64,000 nucleotides of DNA, from NCBI RefSeq assembly GCF_024436375.1, contig NZ_JAFMZM010000006.1, forward strand, positions 186,001-250,000. Direction: 5' to 3'. The DNA is from Nocardioides astragali (GTDB lineage: Bacteria; Actinomycetota; Actinomycetes; Propionibacteriales; Nocardioidaceae). Under the pieces are notes generated by a model that worked only from the letters and a program-made list of their open reading frames with translations, made no database searches and had not been told where the DNA came from. The position numbers were made by a program, and so were the translations under genes. This document shows positions 33,648 through 41,403 of this stretch, piece after piece (the first letter of the stretch is position 1; the number at the start of each line of letters is the position of its first letter).

Positions 33648-34256
33648 ATGGCCCGCTACACCGGCCCCATGACCCGCAAGTCGCGCCGTCTCGGTGTCGA
33701 CCTCGTCGGCGGCGACGCTGCCTTCGAGAAGCGCCCCTACGCCCCCGGCCAGCACGGCCGCGGCCGTATCAAGGAGTCCGAGTACCTGCTGCAGCTCCGT
33801 GAGAAGCAGAAGGCTCGCTTCACCTACGGCGTGATGGAGAAGCAGTTCGTCCGCTACTACAAGGAAGCCAGCCGTCGCCAGGGCAAGACCGGCGACAACC
33901 TGCTCCAGCTGCTCGAGTGCCGCCTCGACAACGTGGTCTACCGCGCCGGCTTCGCCCGGACCCGTCGCCAGGCCCGCCAGCTCGTCGTGCACGGCCACTT
34001 CCTGGTCAACGGCAAGAAGGTCAACATCCCGTCCTTCCAGGTCAGCGACCACGACATCATCGACGTGCGGGAGAAGTCGCTCGAGCTGACCCCGCTCATC
34101 GTCGCCCGCGAGACGCACGGCGAGCGCGTCACCCCTGCCTGGATGGAGGTCATCCCGTCGCGGATGCGCATCCTCATCCACCAGGTCCCGGTCCGGGCAC
34201 AGATCGACGTGCCGGTCCAGGAGCAGCTCATCGTCGAGTACTACTCCAAGAAGTGA
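33648..34256 (+). CDS. rpsD: 30S ribosomal protein S4
   Basis: S4 (202 residues) is a primary 16S rRNA binder and, in Escherichia coli, the alpha-operon repressor. ARYTGPMTRKSRRLGVDLVG, the S4 RNA-binding domain LDNVVYRAGFARTRRQARQLVVHGHFLVNG and the C-terminus EQLIVEYYSKK are typical. The N-terminus lacks the zinc Cys set. A strong hairpin follows it. Confidence 0.98.
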   Translation: MARYTGPMTRKSRRLGVDLVGGDAAFEKRPYAPGQHGRGRIKESEYLLQLREKQKARFTYGVMEKQFVRYYKEASRRQGKTGDNLLQLLECRLDNVVYRAGFARTRRQARQLVVHGHFLVNGKKVNIPSFQVSDHDIIDVREKSLELTPLIVARETHGERVTPAWMEVIPSRMRILIHQVPVRAQIDVPVQEQLIVEYYSKK

Positions 34257-34261
34257 CTCTC

Positions 34262-34299
34262 CGTCGGTGGCCGCCTGATCACTCGGGCGGCCACCGACG
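34262..34299 (+). terminator. Strong hairpin between rpsD and rpoA
   Basis: CGTCGGTGGCCGCC (34262-34275) pairs perfectly over 14 bases with GGCGGCCACCGACG (34286-34299), with a 10-base loop. A weak pyrimidine run (CCCTCTTCC) follows. It looks like an intrinsic terminator or attenuator that would reduce rpoA relative to the S4 gene, which would need a separate rpoA promoter downstream. Confidence 0.75.
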
Positions 34300-34338
34300 C
34301 CCCTCTTCCAACGTCATCTCTCCGCCAACCTCATACGG

Positions 34339-34371
34339 TTCGGATCCGTCAAATAGTGGGTGGATCCGGAA
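34339..34371 (+). promoter_or_regulatory. rpoA leader stem near the ribosome site
   Basis: TTCGGATCC (34339-34347) pairs with GGATCCGGA (34362-34370) with one wobble. The right arm runs into the GGAAAGGA ribosome site of rpoA (34368-34375), so folding could hide it. Each GGATCC is itself palindromic, so DNA binding is another possibility. Confidence 0.45.
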
Positions 34372-34383
34372 AGGAAAAACTCC

Positions 34384-35400
34384 GTGCTCATCGCTCAGCG
34401 CCCCACCCTCACGGAAGAGACCGTCGACGAGTTCCGCTCGCGGTTCGTCATCGAGCCCCTCGAGCCCGGCTTCGGCTACACGCTCGGCAACTCGCTGCGC
34501 CGTACGCTCCTGAGCTCCATCCCGGGCGCGTCGGTCACCAGCATCAAGGTCGACTCCGTCCTCCACGAGTTCTCGACCATCGAGGGCGTCACCGAGGACA
34601 TGACCGAGATCATCCTCAACCTCAAGGGCATCGTCGTCTCCTCCGAGCACGACGAGCCGGTCGTGATGTACCTGCGCAAGTCCGGTGCCGGTGACGTCAC
34701 CGCCGCCGACATCACCCCGCCCGCCGGTGTCGAGGTCCACAACCCCGAGATCAAGATCGCCACCCTGTCCGACAAGGGCAAGCTGGAGATGGAGCTCGTC
34801 GTCGAGCGTGGCCGCGGCTATGTCTCCGCGGTGCAGAACAAGGGCGCCGACAACGAGATCGGCCGCATGCCGGTCGACTCGATCTACAGCCCCGTGCTGA
34901 AGGTGACCTACAAGGTCGAGGCCACCCGTGTCGAGCAGCGCACCGACTTCGACAAGCTCGTCATCGACGTCGAGACCAAGCCGTCGATCCGTCCCCGCGA
35001 CGCGATCGCCTCGGCCGGCAAGACGCTGGTCGAGCTCTTCGGCCTGGCCCGTGAGCTCAACGTCGAGGCCGAGGGCATCGACATCGGCCCGTCGCCGGTC
35101 GACGAGCAGCTCGCCGCCGACCTGGCCCTGCCGGTCGAGGACCTGCAGCTCACCGTCCGCAGCTACAACTGCCTCAAGCGTGAGGGCATCCACACCGTGG
35201 GTGAGCTCATCTCCCGCTCGGAGCAGGACCTGCTCGACATCCGCAACTTCGGCGCGAAGTCCATCGACGAGGTGAAGGCCAAGCTCGTCGAGATGGGCCT
35301 CTCGCTCAAGGACAGCGCGCCCGGCTTCGACCCGCACGCCGCCCTCGCCGCCTACGGCGACGACGACGACGACGCGTTCATCGAGGACGAGCAGCTCTGA
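34384..35400 (+). CDS. rpoA: RNA polymerase alpha subunit
   Basis: RpoA dimerises to start polymerase assembly, and its C-terminal domain binds UP elements and activators. The 338-residue protein has LIAQRPTLTEE at the start, the assembly motif FGYTLGNSLRRTLLSSIPG, and the alpha-CTD (about 255-320) with NCLKREGIHTVGELISRSEQDLLDIRNFGAKS. A short acidic tail ends it. GTG 34384 matches the family N-terminus and follows GGAAAGGA; GTG 34360 would add eight odd residues. Confidence 0.98.
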   Translation: MLIAQRPTLTEETVDEFRSRFVIEPLEPGFGYTLGNSLRRTLLSSIPGASVTSIKVDSVLHEFSTIEGVTEDMTEIILNLKGIVVSSEHDEPVVMYLRKSGAGDVTAADITPPAGVEVHNPEIKIATLSDKGKLEMELVVERGRGYVSAVQNKGADNEIGRMPVDSIYSPVLKVTYKVEATRVEQRTDFDKLVIDVETKPSIRPRDAIASAGKTLVELFGLARELNVEAEGIDIGPSPVDEQLAADLALPVEDLQLTVRSYNCLKREGIHTVGELISRSEQDLLDIRNFGAKSIDEVKAKLVEMGLSLKDSAPGFDPHAALAAYGDDDDDAFIEDEQL

Positions 35401-35473
35401 TCTGAGCGGCGCACGACCCACTGAAACCATCTATCCGAGTACCTGATACGGCTCGGGAGAATCGAGAAGACCA

Positions 35474-36040
35474 ATGCCCAAGCCCAAGAAGGGTGCCCGC
35501 CTCGGCGGCAGCCCGGCCCACCAGCGCCTGATGCTGTCCAACCTGGCGACTGCGCTGTTCGAGCACGGCCGGATCACCACCACCGAGACCCGCGCGCGCC
35601 TGCTCCGCCCGGTCGCGGAGAAGCTGATCACCAAGGCCAAGCGGGGCGACCTGCACAACCGTCGCGAGGTCCTCAAGACCGTCCGTGACAAGTCGGTCGT
35701 GCACACGCTGTTCACCGAGATCGCGCCGACCTTCGCCGAGCGTCCCGGTGGCTACACCCGCATCACCAAGATCGGTCCCCGCAAGGGCGACAACGCCCCC
35801 ATGGCGGTCATCGAGCTCGTGACCGAGGCCTACAACCCGAAGGCCCCGTCGACCAAGAAGACCGAGGCTGCCGCCGCTCCTGCGCCGGCCGCCGAGTCGG
35901 CTCCTGCCGAGGTCGAGGCCGAGGGCGTCGACGGTGAGACCGAGGTCGTGGAGACCGAGGCCACCGACGTGGAGACCGCTGAGGCGCAGGCCCAGGGCGA
36001 CGCCGCCGAGGTCGACGCCGAGGACGAGTCCAAGGCCTGA
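35474..36040 (+). CDS. rplQ: 50S ribosomal protein L17 with acidic tail
   Basis: L17 lies near the exit tunnel. The core (1-120) shows PKKGARLGGSPAHQRLMLSNLATALFEHGRI and ERPGGYTRITKIGPRKGDNAPMAVIEL. Residues about 125-188 are an Ala/Glu-rich acidic extension, absent in most bacteria but common in actinobacteria. It is the last gene of the alpha operon and is followed by a strong terminator. Confidence 0.97.
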   Translation: MPKPKKGARLGGSPAHQRLMLSNLATALFEHGRITTTETRARLLRPVAEKLITKAKRGDLHNRREVLKTVRDKSVVHTLFTEIAPTFAERPGGYTRITKIGPRKGDNAPMAVIELVTEAYNPKAPSTKKTEAAAAPAPAAESAPAEVEAEGVDGETEVVETEATDVETAEAQAQGDAAEVDAEDESKA

Positions 36041-36067
36041 TCCAGGCCCGATCCAGGCCAGTCCACG

Positions 36068-36098
36068 AGGCCCGTCACCCCACTGGGGTGGCGGGCCT
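36068..36098 (+). terminator. rho-independent-type terminator after rplQ
   Basis: AGGCCCG (36068-36074) pairs with CGGGCCT (36092-36098), and CACCCC-ACT-GGGGTG closes inside with one T-G wobble. TCGTGCG follows, so there is no T-run, as is common in high-GC actinobacteria. It lies 28 bases after the rplQ stop and ends the alpha operon. Confidence 0.85.
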
Positions 36099-36118
36099 TC
36101 GTGCGTCGCGGTGGGTCG

Positions 36119-37075
36119 TCACAACGAGGACAGGACCTCGGTCGCGTCGAGGCTGCGCGGGACGCCGCCGCCGTACGCCAGGCGTCGCGTGGCAGCGACG
36201 ATCGCCTCGTTGGCCGGGGTGGGAACGCCGTGCAGCCGGCCCTGGAGCACGATCTCGCCACTGAGGTAGTCGATCTCGGAGTCGCCGGTGCGTCGGGCCA
36301 GGCTCTGCCAGGTCGACCCGCCGCGCCGCTCGAGCTCGGGGCGACGCTGGAGGATGGAGCCGCGCCGGGACTCGTCCTCGGCCGCGGAGACCACGGTGAC
36401 CCCGGCCGCGGCGAGCACCTGCTCGCCCTCTGCCAGCGCCCGCTTCGCGAGCTCGTCGGCGGCATCGCCCTGGGCGAACGACGCGTCGACACCGTTGCCG
36501 ATGTTCATCAGCAGCTTCCGTCGCTTGGACGCGAGGATGTCGGCGCGCTCCTCGGAGGCCATGCCGGCCTTACGCAGGTCGGCCGCGACGGCCGCCGTGG
36601 TCGCGTCCGTGCCTGACGGGATGCGGCCGATGTCGAGGATCGCCGGCGTCGGGTGGCAGGCCGCGACCACGACGCCGGGCTCGAGGTGCGTCGCCGGCAG
36701 CATCACGCACACCGCGTACGTGCGAGGGAACAGGCGCAGGGCCGCGCGCTCGGTGGCGATGCCGTTGGTGGCGCACACCACCGGCACGCGGGTGGGCGCG
36801 TGCTCACGCAGGTCGCCGAGCGCGGCGGCTGCCTGGTGCGACTTCACGGCGAGGATGACCACGGTGTCGTCGGTCCAGCCGACCTCCGAGGCGGTGTCGG
36901 TCGCCGGTGCGTGGATGCGGTGCCGGCCATTGCCACTGTCGAGCACGAGCCCGCGGGCGCGGATGGCCGCCAGGTGCTGTCCGCGAGCCACCAGCGTCAC
37001 GGGGAGTCCCGCGAGGTGCAGGTGCGCGCCGATGACTCCGCCGACGGCGCCGGCGCCGTACACCACGTACCTCAC
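36119..37075 (-). CDS. Ketopantoate reductase (PanE/ApbA) family protein
   Basis: The 318-residue protein has an N-terminal Rossmann motif GAGAVGG (8-14), an ILAVKSHQ block and the C-terminal helical ApbA_C domain with the KLLMNIGNGVDA Lys-Asn motif. PanE reduces 2-dehydropantoate with NADPH in pantothenate synthesis. Many relatives have other substrates, so I give no gene symbol. It faces away from the ribosomal operon, convergent with rplQ across the terminator. Confidence 0.85.
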   Translation of the reverse strand: MRYVVYGAGAVGGVIGAHLHLAGLPVTLVARGQHLAAIRARGLVLDSGNGRHRIHAPATDTASEVGWTDDTVVILAVKSHQAAAALGDLREHAPTRVPVVCATNGIATERAALRLFPRTYAVCVMLPATHLEPGVVVAACHPTPAILDIGRIPSGTDATTAAVAADLRKAGMASEERADILASKRRKLLMNIGNGVDASFAQGDAADELAKRALAEGEQVLAAAGVTVVSAAEDESRRGSILQRRPELERRGGSTWQSLARRTGDSEIDYLSGEIVLQGRLHGVPTPANEAIVAATRRLAYGGGVPRSLDATEVLSSL

Positions 37076-37104
37076 GTCCCGAGCCTACGAGGGCGCCGCG
37101 ATCG

Positions 37105-37671
37105 TCAGGCAGGCGGCCGCCAGGCGGGGTCGCGACCGATGAAGCCCATCAGCCGGTCGACGACCGGTGCGTCGGCAGGTACGGGCACCGGGTCGCCGTA
37201 CTGCCCGGAGCTGCGCAGCACGTCTTCCATCGCGGACATGCCGCCCAGCAGCTCGCCGGCGAAGTCCTCGTCGAGGCGGGCGTCCTGGCCGCCGGCGCGG
37301 GCCAGGTCCCAGGAGTGCATGAAGACGTCGGAGGTGTAGAACCGGTCGACCGCCTGGGCGAGCGGCTGGGTGCCGACGTGGGGGTGGGTGAACTCCTCCT
37401 CGCCGCGCTCGGTGACGAGCGCCTGCACGGCGTCGGCGTGCTGGCGCCACGCGGCGCCCGGGTCGTCGGCGACCGCGGGACCGACCGGCAGCTCGACTCC
37501 GCCCGAGGCCAGGAAGCCGGGGAACCAGGTCACCAGGTGGTCGACGACGTCGCGTGCGGTCCACCCGTCGACCGGGGCCGGGGCGGACCAGTCGGACGTC
37601 GCGTCCACGAGCCGGGAGAACTCACCGGCCACCTCTGCGTGACGGGCGGCCGGGGAGTCGGGGAGGGCCAT
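37105..37671 (-). CDS. TIGR03086/DinB-like metal-binding protein
   Basis: The 188-residue protein fits the maleylpyruvate-isomerase N-terminal/TIGR03086 four-helix-bundle fold. It shows WTARDVVDHLVTWFPGF near the start and the metal-site-like FYTSDVFMHSWDLARA. Members bind a divalent metal and often act with mycothiol in detoxification; the substrate is unknown. ATG 37671 shares one base with the SRPBCC gene stop, so it is third in the ArsR operon. Confidence 0.8.
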   Translation of the reverse strand: MALPDSPAARHAEVAGEFSRLVDATSDWSAPAPVDGWTARDVVDHLVTWFPGFLASGGVELPVGPAVADDPGAAWRQHADAVQALVTERGEEEFTHPHVGTQPLAQAVDRFYTSDVFMHSWDLARAGGQDARLDEDFAGELLGGMSAMEDVLRSSGQYGDPVPVPADAPVVDRLMGFIGRDPAWRPPA

Positions 37672-38186
37672 CAGAGCGTGCCGTCGGCGAGCAGCCGGTC
37701 GATCGCGGCGTAGCCGTCGTGCACACCCACCTCCATGCCGCTGCGCAGCCAGGCGTCGCGGCCCTCGAAGGAGTCGCACAGGCTGAACGCGTGCAGCCGG
37801 GTGCGACCGTCGCCCAGGTCCTCGAACGTCATCGTCTCGAGCGCGACCTCGTCGGGCATGCCGTCCCAGGTGAAGGTCTGCACGATGCGGTCCTCGCGCA
37901 CGGTGTGGAAGCACCCGTGGAAGGAGGTCTCGAAGTCGTCGCGGCCCTCGACCCCGCGGGCGGTGTAGCGCCAGCTGCCGCCGTCGCGGGCGTCCCACTC
38001 GGTGATCTCGGCGCCGACGCTGCTCGGTCCGCTCCAGCGTGCGAAGAGGTCGCGATCGGTGTGGGCCCGGAAGAGCTGGGCGGGGGTGGCCGCGAAGTCG
38101 CGCCAGATGTGGATGGCGGGGACCTTCTCGTCGGGCTCGATCACGGCCTCGGTGTAGCGGGTCTCGTGGTTCTGCATGGTGGTCAT
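37671..38186 (-). CDS. SRPBCC/AHSA1-family protein
   Basis: The 171-residue START-like fold shows FAATPAQLFRAHTDRDLFARW, the GGSWRYTARG strand and WLRSGMEVGVHDGYAAIDRLL, the AHSA1 pattern of a hydrophobic pocket protein. In ArsR-linked operons such proteins usually bind or convert a small hydrophobic ligand. ATG 38186 overlaps the ArsR gene stop (ATGA). ATG 38177 is an internal alternative. Confidence 0.85.
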   Translation of the reverse strand: MTTMQNHETRYTEAVIEPDEKVPAIHIWRDFAATPAQLFRAHTDRDLFARWSGPSSVGAEITEWDARDGGSWRYTARGVEGRDDFETSFHGCFHTVREDRIVQTFTWDGMPDEVALETMTFEDLGDGRTRLHAFSLCDSFEGRDAWLRSGMEVGVHDGYAAIDRLLADGTL

Positions 38187-38554
38187 GATGCTGTTCCTTC
38201 CTGCTGGGTGGTGGGGCTGGTGTGGGGCTTGTCGTCGTCCTGCATCCGCGCGAGCACGGCGTCGAGGCGCGAGAAGCGTTCCTCGGCCTGTCGGCGGTAG
38301 CGCTCGATCCACTTGGTCATCAGGTCGAACACCTCGGCTTCCAGGTGGACCGGCCGGCGTTGTGCCTCGCGCGTCCTGGTCACCAGGCCGGCGTCCTCGA
38401 GCACCTTGAGGTGCTTGGAGACGGCCTGGAGGCTGACGTCGTAGGGCGCAGCCAGGTCGTTCACCGTGTGGTCCGTCTCGGTGAGGCGGGCCACGATGTC
38501 GCGACGGGTGGGGTCGGCGAGCGCGGCGAAGACGCGAGAGAGCTGGTCGGTCAC
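38183..38554 (-). CDS. ArsR-family transcriptional repressor
   Basis: The 123-residue winged-helix protein shows FAALADPTRRDIVARLTE, the recognition helix DVSLQAVSKHLKVLEDAGLVTRTRE and RPVHLEAE of the wing. It has no Cys, so it does not sense metals by the classical site. It belongs to the SRPBCC-linked group that senses small organic molecules. The GTG start at 38554 follows AAGGTG. Two matched palindromes lie upstream and probably mediate autorepression. It overlaps the SRPBCC gene by 4 bases and leads the three-gene operon. Confidence 0.9.
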   Translation of the reverse strand: MTDQLSRVFAALADPTRRDIVARLTETDHTVNDLAAPYDVSLQAVSKHLKVLEDAGLVTRTREAQRRPVHLEAEVFDLMTKWIERYRRQAEERFSRLDAVLARMQDDDKPHTSPTTQQEGTAS

Positions 38555-38565
38555 GGGACACCTTC

Positions 38566-38627
38566 TTCAACTGATTGGTTGAATAAGGCTAGGCCGGGGA
38601 CCCTTTGTTGTCAACCCCTTGGTTGAA
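38566..38627 (-). promoter_or_regulatory. Promoter with twin ArsR operators
   Basis: On the minus strand TTGACA (38614-38609) and TAGCCT (38591-38586) are 17 bases apart, a strong promoter. TTCAAC-N6-GTTGAA lies at 38566-38583, and the near copy GTCAAC-N6-GTTGAA at 38610-38627, with centres 44 bases apart (about four helix turns). One overlaps the -35 and the other lies just after the -10. ArsR dimers bind such 12-2-12-like dyads and would block the promoter. Confidence 0.82.
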
Positions 38628-38632
38628 TACCC

Positions 38633-39115
38633 TTAGTCGCCCGGCACCCGCACCGTGCGCGAGACCGCCTTGCCGCACTCGGCCAGCCCCGGGACGTACG
38701 ACGGCGACACCGTCACGTAGTACCTGGCCCGGCGCGGGACCCTGAACCGGTAGCGGCCTCGCGAGGAGGCGTCGACCGCGAGGAGCTTGATGTCACGGTG
38801 GGGGCGGACCCGCCAGAGCTTGATCCGGGCACCCGACCGGCAGGCCTCGACGGGCGACGTGATGGTCGCCTGGAGCCGGTCCCTGCCCTCGAGCCAGCGC
38901 AGCTCGGCCCGCCGCGATGCCGACGGACAGCCGGTCGGGGTGGTCGCGGCGACCGTGGGGCAGCCGTCGACGGTGTCGAGGAGCCCGTCCCCGTCGCTGT
39001 CGATGTCCGCATAGCGCGACGACGGAGCCGCGAGGGCCTCCCCGGGCGTCACGACGAGCGTCGCCGCGATGACCACGGCGAAGAGCCGACCGACCAGGGA
39101 CGAGCACTTCCGCAC
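38633..39115 (-). CDS. Secreted protein with thrombospondin-type-3-like calcium motif
   Basis: The 160-residue protein has a signal peptide (1-29, ending ALAAP). The DIDSDGDGLLDTVDGCP motif follows, a classic Ca2+-binding type 3 repeat unit also seen in OmpA-linked proteins. The remainder is a small beta domain with two Cys. It is probably exported and binds calcium; its function is unknown. Its stop at 38633 lies only 6 bases from the ArsR operator of the next operon. Confidence 0.75.
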   Translation of the reverse strand: MRKCSSLVGRLFAVVIAATLVVTPGEALAAPSSRYADIDSDGDGLLDTVDGCPTVAATTPTGCPSASRRAELRWLEGRDRLQATITSPVEACRSGARIKLWRVRPHRDIKLLAVDASSRGRYRFRVPRRARYYVTVSPSYVPGLAECGKAVSRTVRVPGD

Positions 39116-39195
39116 CCGAGAAGCCTAGGCAACTTAGCCCTCTTTGCACACGTGCCCGCGTCGAGCGTTCGGACGACGCGGCCTAGGATCGGCCC

Positions 39196-40032
39196 GTGCG
39201 CCTGCGGATCGACTGTGCCTACGACGGCACCGAGTTCTCCGGGTGGGCCGTCCAGCCTGGTCTCCGGACCGTGCAGGGGACGCTCGAGGAGGCGCTGGCG
39301 ACGGCGTTGCGGGTGCCGCAGCTGCGGGTGACGGTGGCCGGGCGGACCGACGCCGGCGTGCACGCGCGCGGCCAGGTGGTGCACGTCGACGTCGATCCCG
39401 ACCGGGTGGTGGCGGCCGCGGGCAGGTCCACCGATCCGCCCCTGGAGGCGCTGGCCCGTCGCGTCGACGGGATTCTTCCGGCCGACCTGCGCGTACGCCG
39501 GGTGTCCGAGGCCCCCGAGGGCTTCGACGCCCGCTTCTCCGCGATCTGGCGCCGGTACGCCTACCGGATCGCCGACGCCCGGGCGCCGGCCGACCCGCTC
39601 GTGCGGGGCCACGTCCTCACCTGGGGTCGCCCGCTCGACATCGACGCGATGAACCAGGCGTCCACCCCGTTGGTCGGGCTGCAGGACTTCGCCGCGTTCT
39701 GCAAGCAGCGCGAGGGCGCCACCACCGTCCGGACGCTGCTCGACCTGTCCTGGCGCCGCGACACGGCCGGCCTGGTCGTCGGGTCGGTCCGCGCCGACGC
39801 CTTCTGCCACAACATGGTACGGGCCCTCGTGGGCAGCCTGATCGCGGTGGGCGAGGGACGGCGGCCGGCCACCTGGCCGGCTGAGGTGTTGACCGGACGC
39901 CAGCGCGACTCCGGGGTGACCGTCGTGCACGCCCACGGCCTCACGCTGGAGGAGGTCGGCTATCCCGCCGACGAGGACCTCGGTGCCCAGGCCGAGCGAG
40001 CCCGAGCCCGACGAGAGGCGATCGATGCCTGA
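39196..40032 (+). CDS. truA: tRNA pseudouridine synthase A
   Basis: TruA makes pseudouridine at positions 38-40 of tRNA anticodon arms. The 278-residue protein has the catalytic Asp in AGRTDAGVHARGQ. It starts RLRIDCAYDGTEFSGWAVQ, and the KQREGATTVRT and FCHNMVRALVGSL blocks are typical. TAGGAT at 39184-39189 ends only 6 bases before GTG 39196, so the message may be leaderless. In many actinobacteria truA follows rplQ directly; here six leftward genes intervene. Confidence 0.96.
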   Translation: MRLRIDCAYDGTEFSGWAVQPGLRTVQGTLEEALATALRVPQLRVTVAGRTDAGVHARGQVVHVDVDPDRVVAAAGRSTDPPLEALARRVDGILPADLRVRRVSEAPEGFDARFSAIWRRYAYRIADARAPADPLVRGHVLTWGRPLDIDAMNQASTPLVGLQDFAAFCKQREGATTVRTLLDLSWRRDTAGLVVGSVRADAFCHNMVRALVGSLIAVGEGRRPATWPAEVLTGRQRDSGVTVVHAHGLTLEEVGYPADEDLGAQAERARARREAIDA

Positions 40033-40621
40033 GCACTACTTCTCCGCGGACCCGAGCGTCCCCTTCGAGCGCGAAAGCTTCACCGTCGAGCTGTGGGGCA
40101 ACCCGCTCACGCTCGACACCGGGTCGGGCGTGTTCAGCCGGGGCCACCTCGACCACGCCACGGCCGTGCTCTTCCGCGAGCTCGAACCACCGGTCCAGGG
40201 GCAGTTCCTCGACCTCGGTTGCGGCTACGGCGTCATCGGCCTGGCCATCGCCCGTGCGGTGCCGCTGGCCAACGTCACCGGCGTCGACGTCAACGAGCGG
40301 GCCCTGCTGCTGGCCAACGACAACGCGCGCGCGGCCGGGCTCGACTCCCGCTTCGTCGCGTGCACGCCCGAGCAGGTCCCCGGCAACCAGGTCTTCGACG
40401 AGATCTGGTCCAACCCGCCGATCCGGATCGGCAAGGAGGCGCTGCACGAGCTGTTGCTCACGTGGCTCCCGCGCCTGGCGCCGGAGGGTCGAATGGTGAT
40501 GGTCGTGGGCAAGAACCTCGGCGCCGACTCCCTGCAGCGGTGGCTGACCGAGCAGGGGTGGCCCACCCAGCGGCTGGCCAGCAGCAAGGGCTTCCGGGTG
40601 CTGGAGACGCGACGCGGCTGA
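40025..40621 (+). CDS. RsmC-like class I SAM methyltransferase
   Basis: The 198-residue protein has the SAM motif LDLGCGYGVIGLAIA (residues about 58-72) and the N6-adenine or N2-guanine type motif SNPPIR. RsmC-family enzymes methylate 16S rRNA G1207. This one lacks the N-terminal half of RsmC, as is normal for the actinobacterial short form. ATG 40025 overlaps the truA stop by 8 bases. Confidence 0.87.
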   Translation: MPEHYFSADPSVPFERESFTVELWGNPLTLDTGSGVFSRGHLDHATAVLFRELEPPVQGQFLDLGCGYGVIGLAIARAVPLANVTGVDVNERALLLANDNARAAGLDSRFVACTPEQVPGNQVFDEIWSNPPIRIGKEALHELLLTWLPRLAPEGRMVMVVGKNLGADSLQRWLTEQGWPTQRLASSKGFRVLETRRG

Positions 40622-40643
40622 GCCCGACGGCGTCGTGGACGAG

Positions 40644-41381
40644 TCAGGCGGGTCGGGTCGCGACCAGCACGCCGATCTTGTCGATGCGGTGCTCGGGGTT
40701 GTCGAACTCGTCGGCCCAGTAGTTGCCGACGGCGTGGTCCTCGAGCGTCGCGCAGGTCGAGAGCGTGATCATCGCCCGGGTAGCGGTCTCGCCCGGGCGG
40801 CCGGGGACCGGTGCCCGCTGGGCCCGCAGCGACTCCGGCCGGCGGAACGACGTCCAGCGCGTGCGGCGTACCTCGTATACGTAGACCGTGCCGCCGCTCC
40901 GCACGCGCATCCGGTCGCCGGCGCGCAACGAGGGGGAGTAGCGCAGGGGAGCGGTGCCGGTGAGGCGGTGGCCGGTGACGATGAAGTTGCCGACCTCGCC
41001 GGGGCCGACGCCGCCGCGGGGGCCGCGCGGCGACGCCATCTCGCCGGCGTTCTGCAACGCGGTTCCGGGTGCGTCGTCGGGGGAGCCGCGGTAGCGCACG
41101 ACCGGGAAGTCGCGCAGCCCCAGCGCCGGGACGCTCATGTAGGAGCGGCGCGGCTCGGGGCGCTCCGGCTCGGGCTCCGCTGTGGCCTCGGGGGTGGGAG
41201 TGGCCCCAGAAGTGGGCTCCGGAGTGACCTCGGGGGTCGGGGTGGCGCTCGGCGTCGCCGCGGACGTCGTACGCCGCCCGGCGGGCCCGGGACTGCCGGT
41301 CTCCTGCGCGGAGCAGGCGGAGGCCACCGCGACCACCGTCGCGGCGAGGAGGATCAGGAGCCGGCTCGCCACCCGACCCAC
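40644..41381 (-). CDS. Sortase (class E-like)
   Basis: The 245-residue protein has a hydrophobic N-terminus that could be a lipoprotein or signal anchor (ASACSA). A Pro/Thr/Glu-rich spacer follows (about 30-85), then a sortase barrel with the catalytic His in FIVTGHRLTG, Cys in ITLSTCATLE, and a likely Arg in EHRIDKIG. Sortases cut LAXTG-like motifs and join proteins to the wall. The target is not in this window. It converges on the methyltransferase gene. Confidence 0.85.
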   Translation of the reverse strand: MGRVASRLLILLAATVVAVASACSAQETGSPGPAGRRTTSAATPSATPTPEVTPEPTSGATPTPEATAEPEPERPEPRRSYMSVPALGLRDFPVVRYRGSPDDAPGTALQNAGEMASPRGPRGGVGPGEVGNFIVTGHRLTGTAPLRYSPSLRAGDRMRVRSGGTVYVYEVRRTRWTSFRRPESLRAQRAPVPGRPGETATRAMITLSTCATLEDHAVGNYWADEFDNPEHRIDKIGVLVATRPA

Positions 41382-41403
41382 GGTACGAGGCTCGCCGAAA
41401 GGC

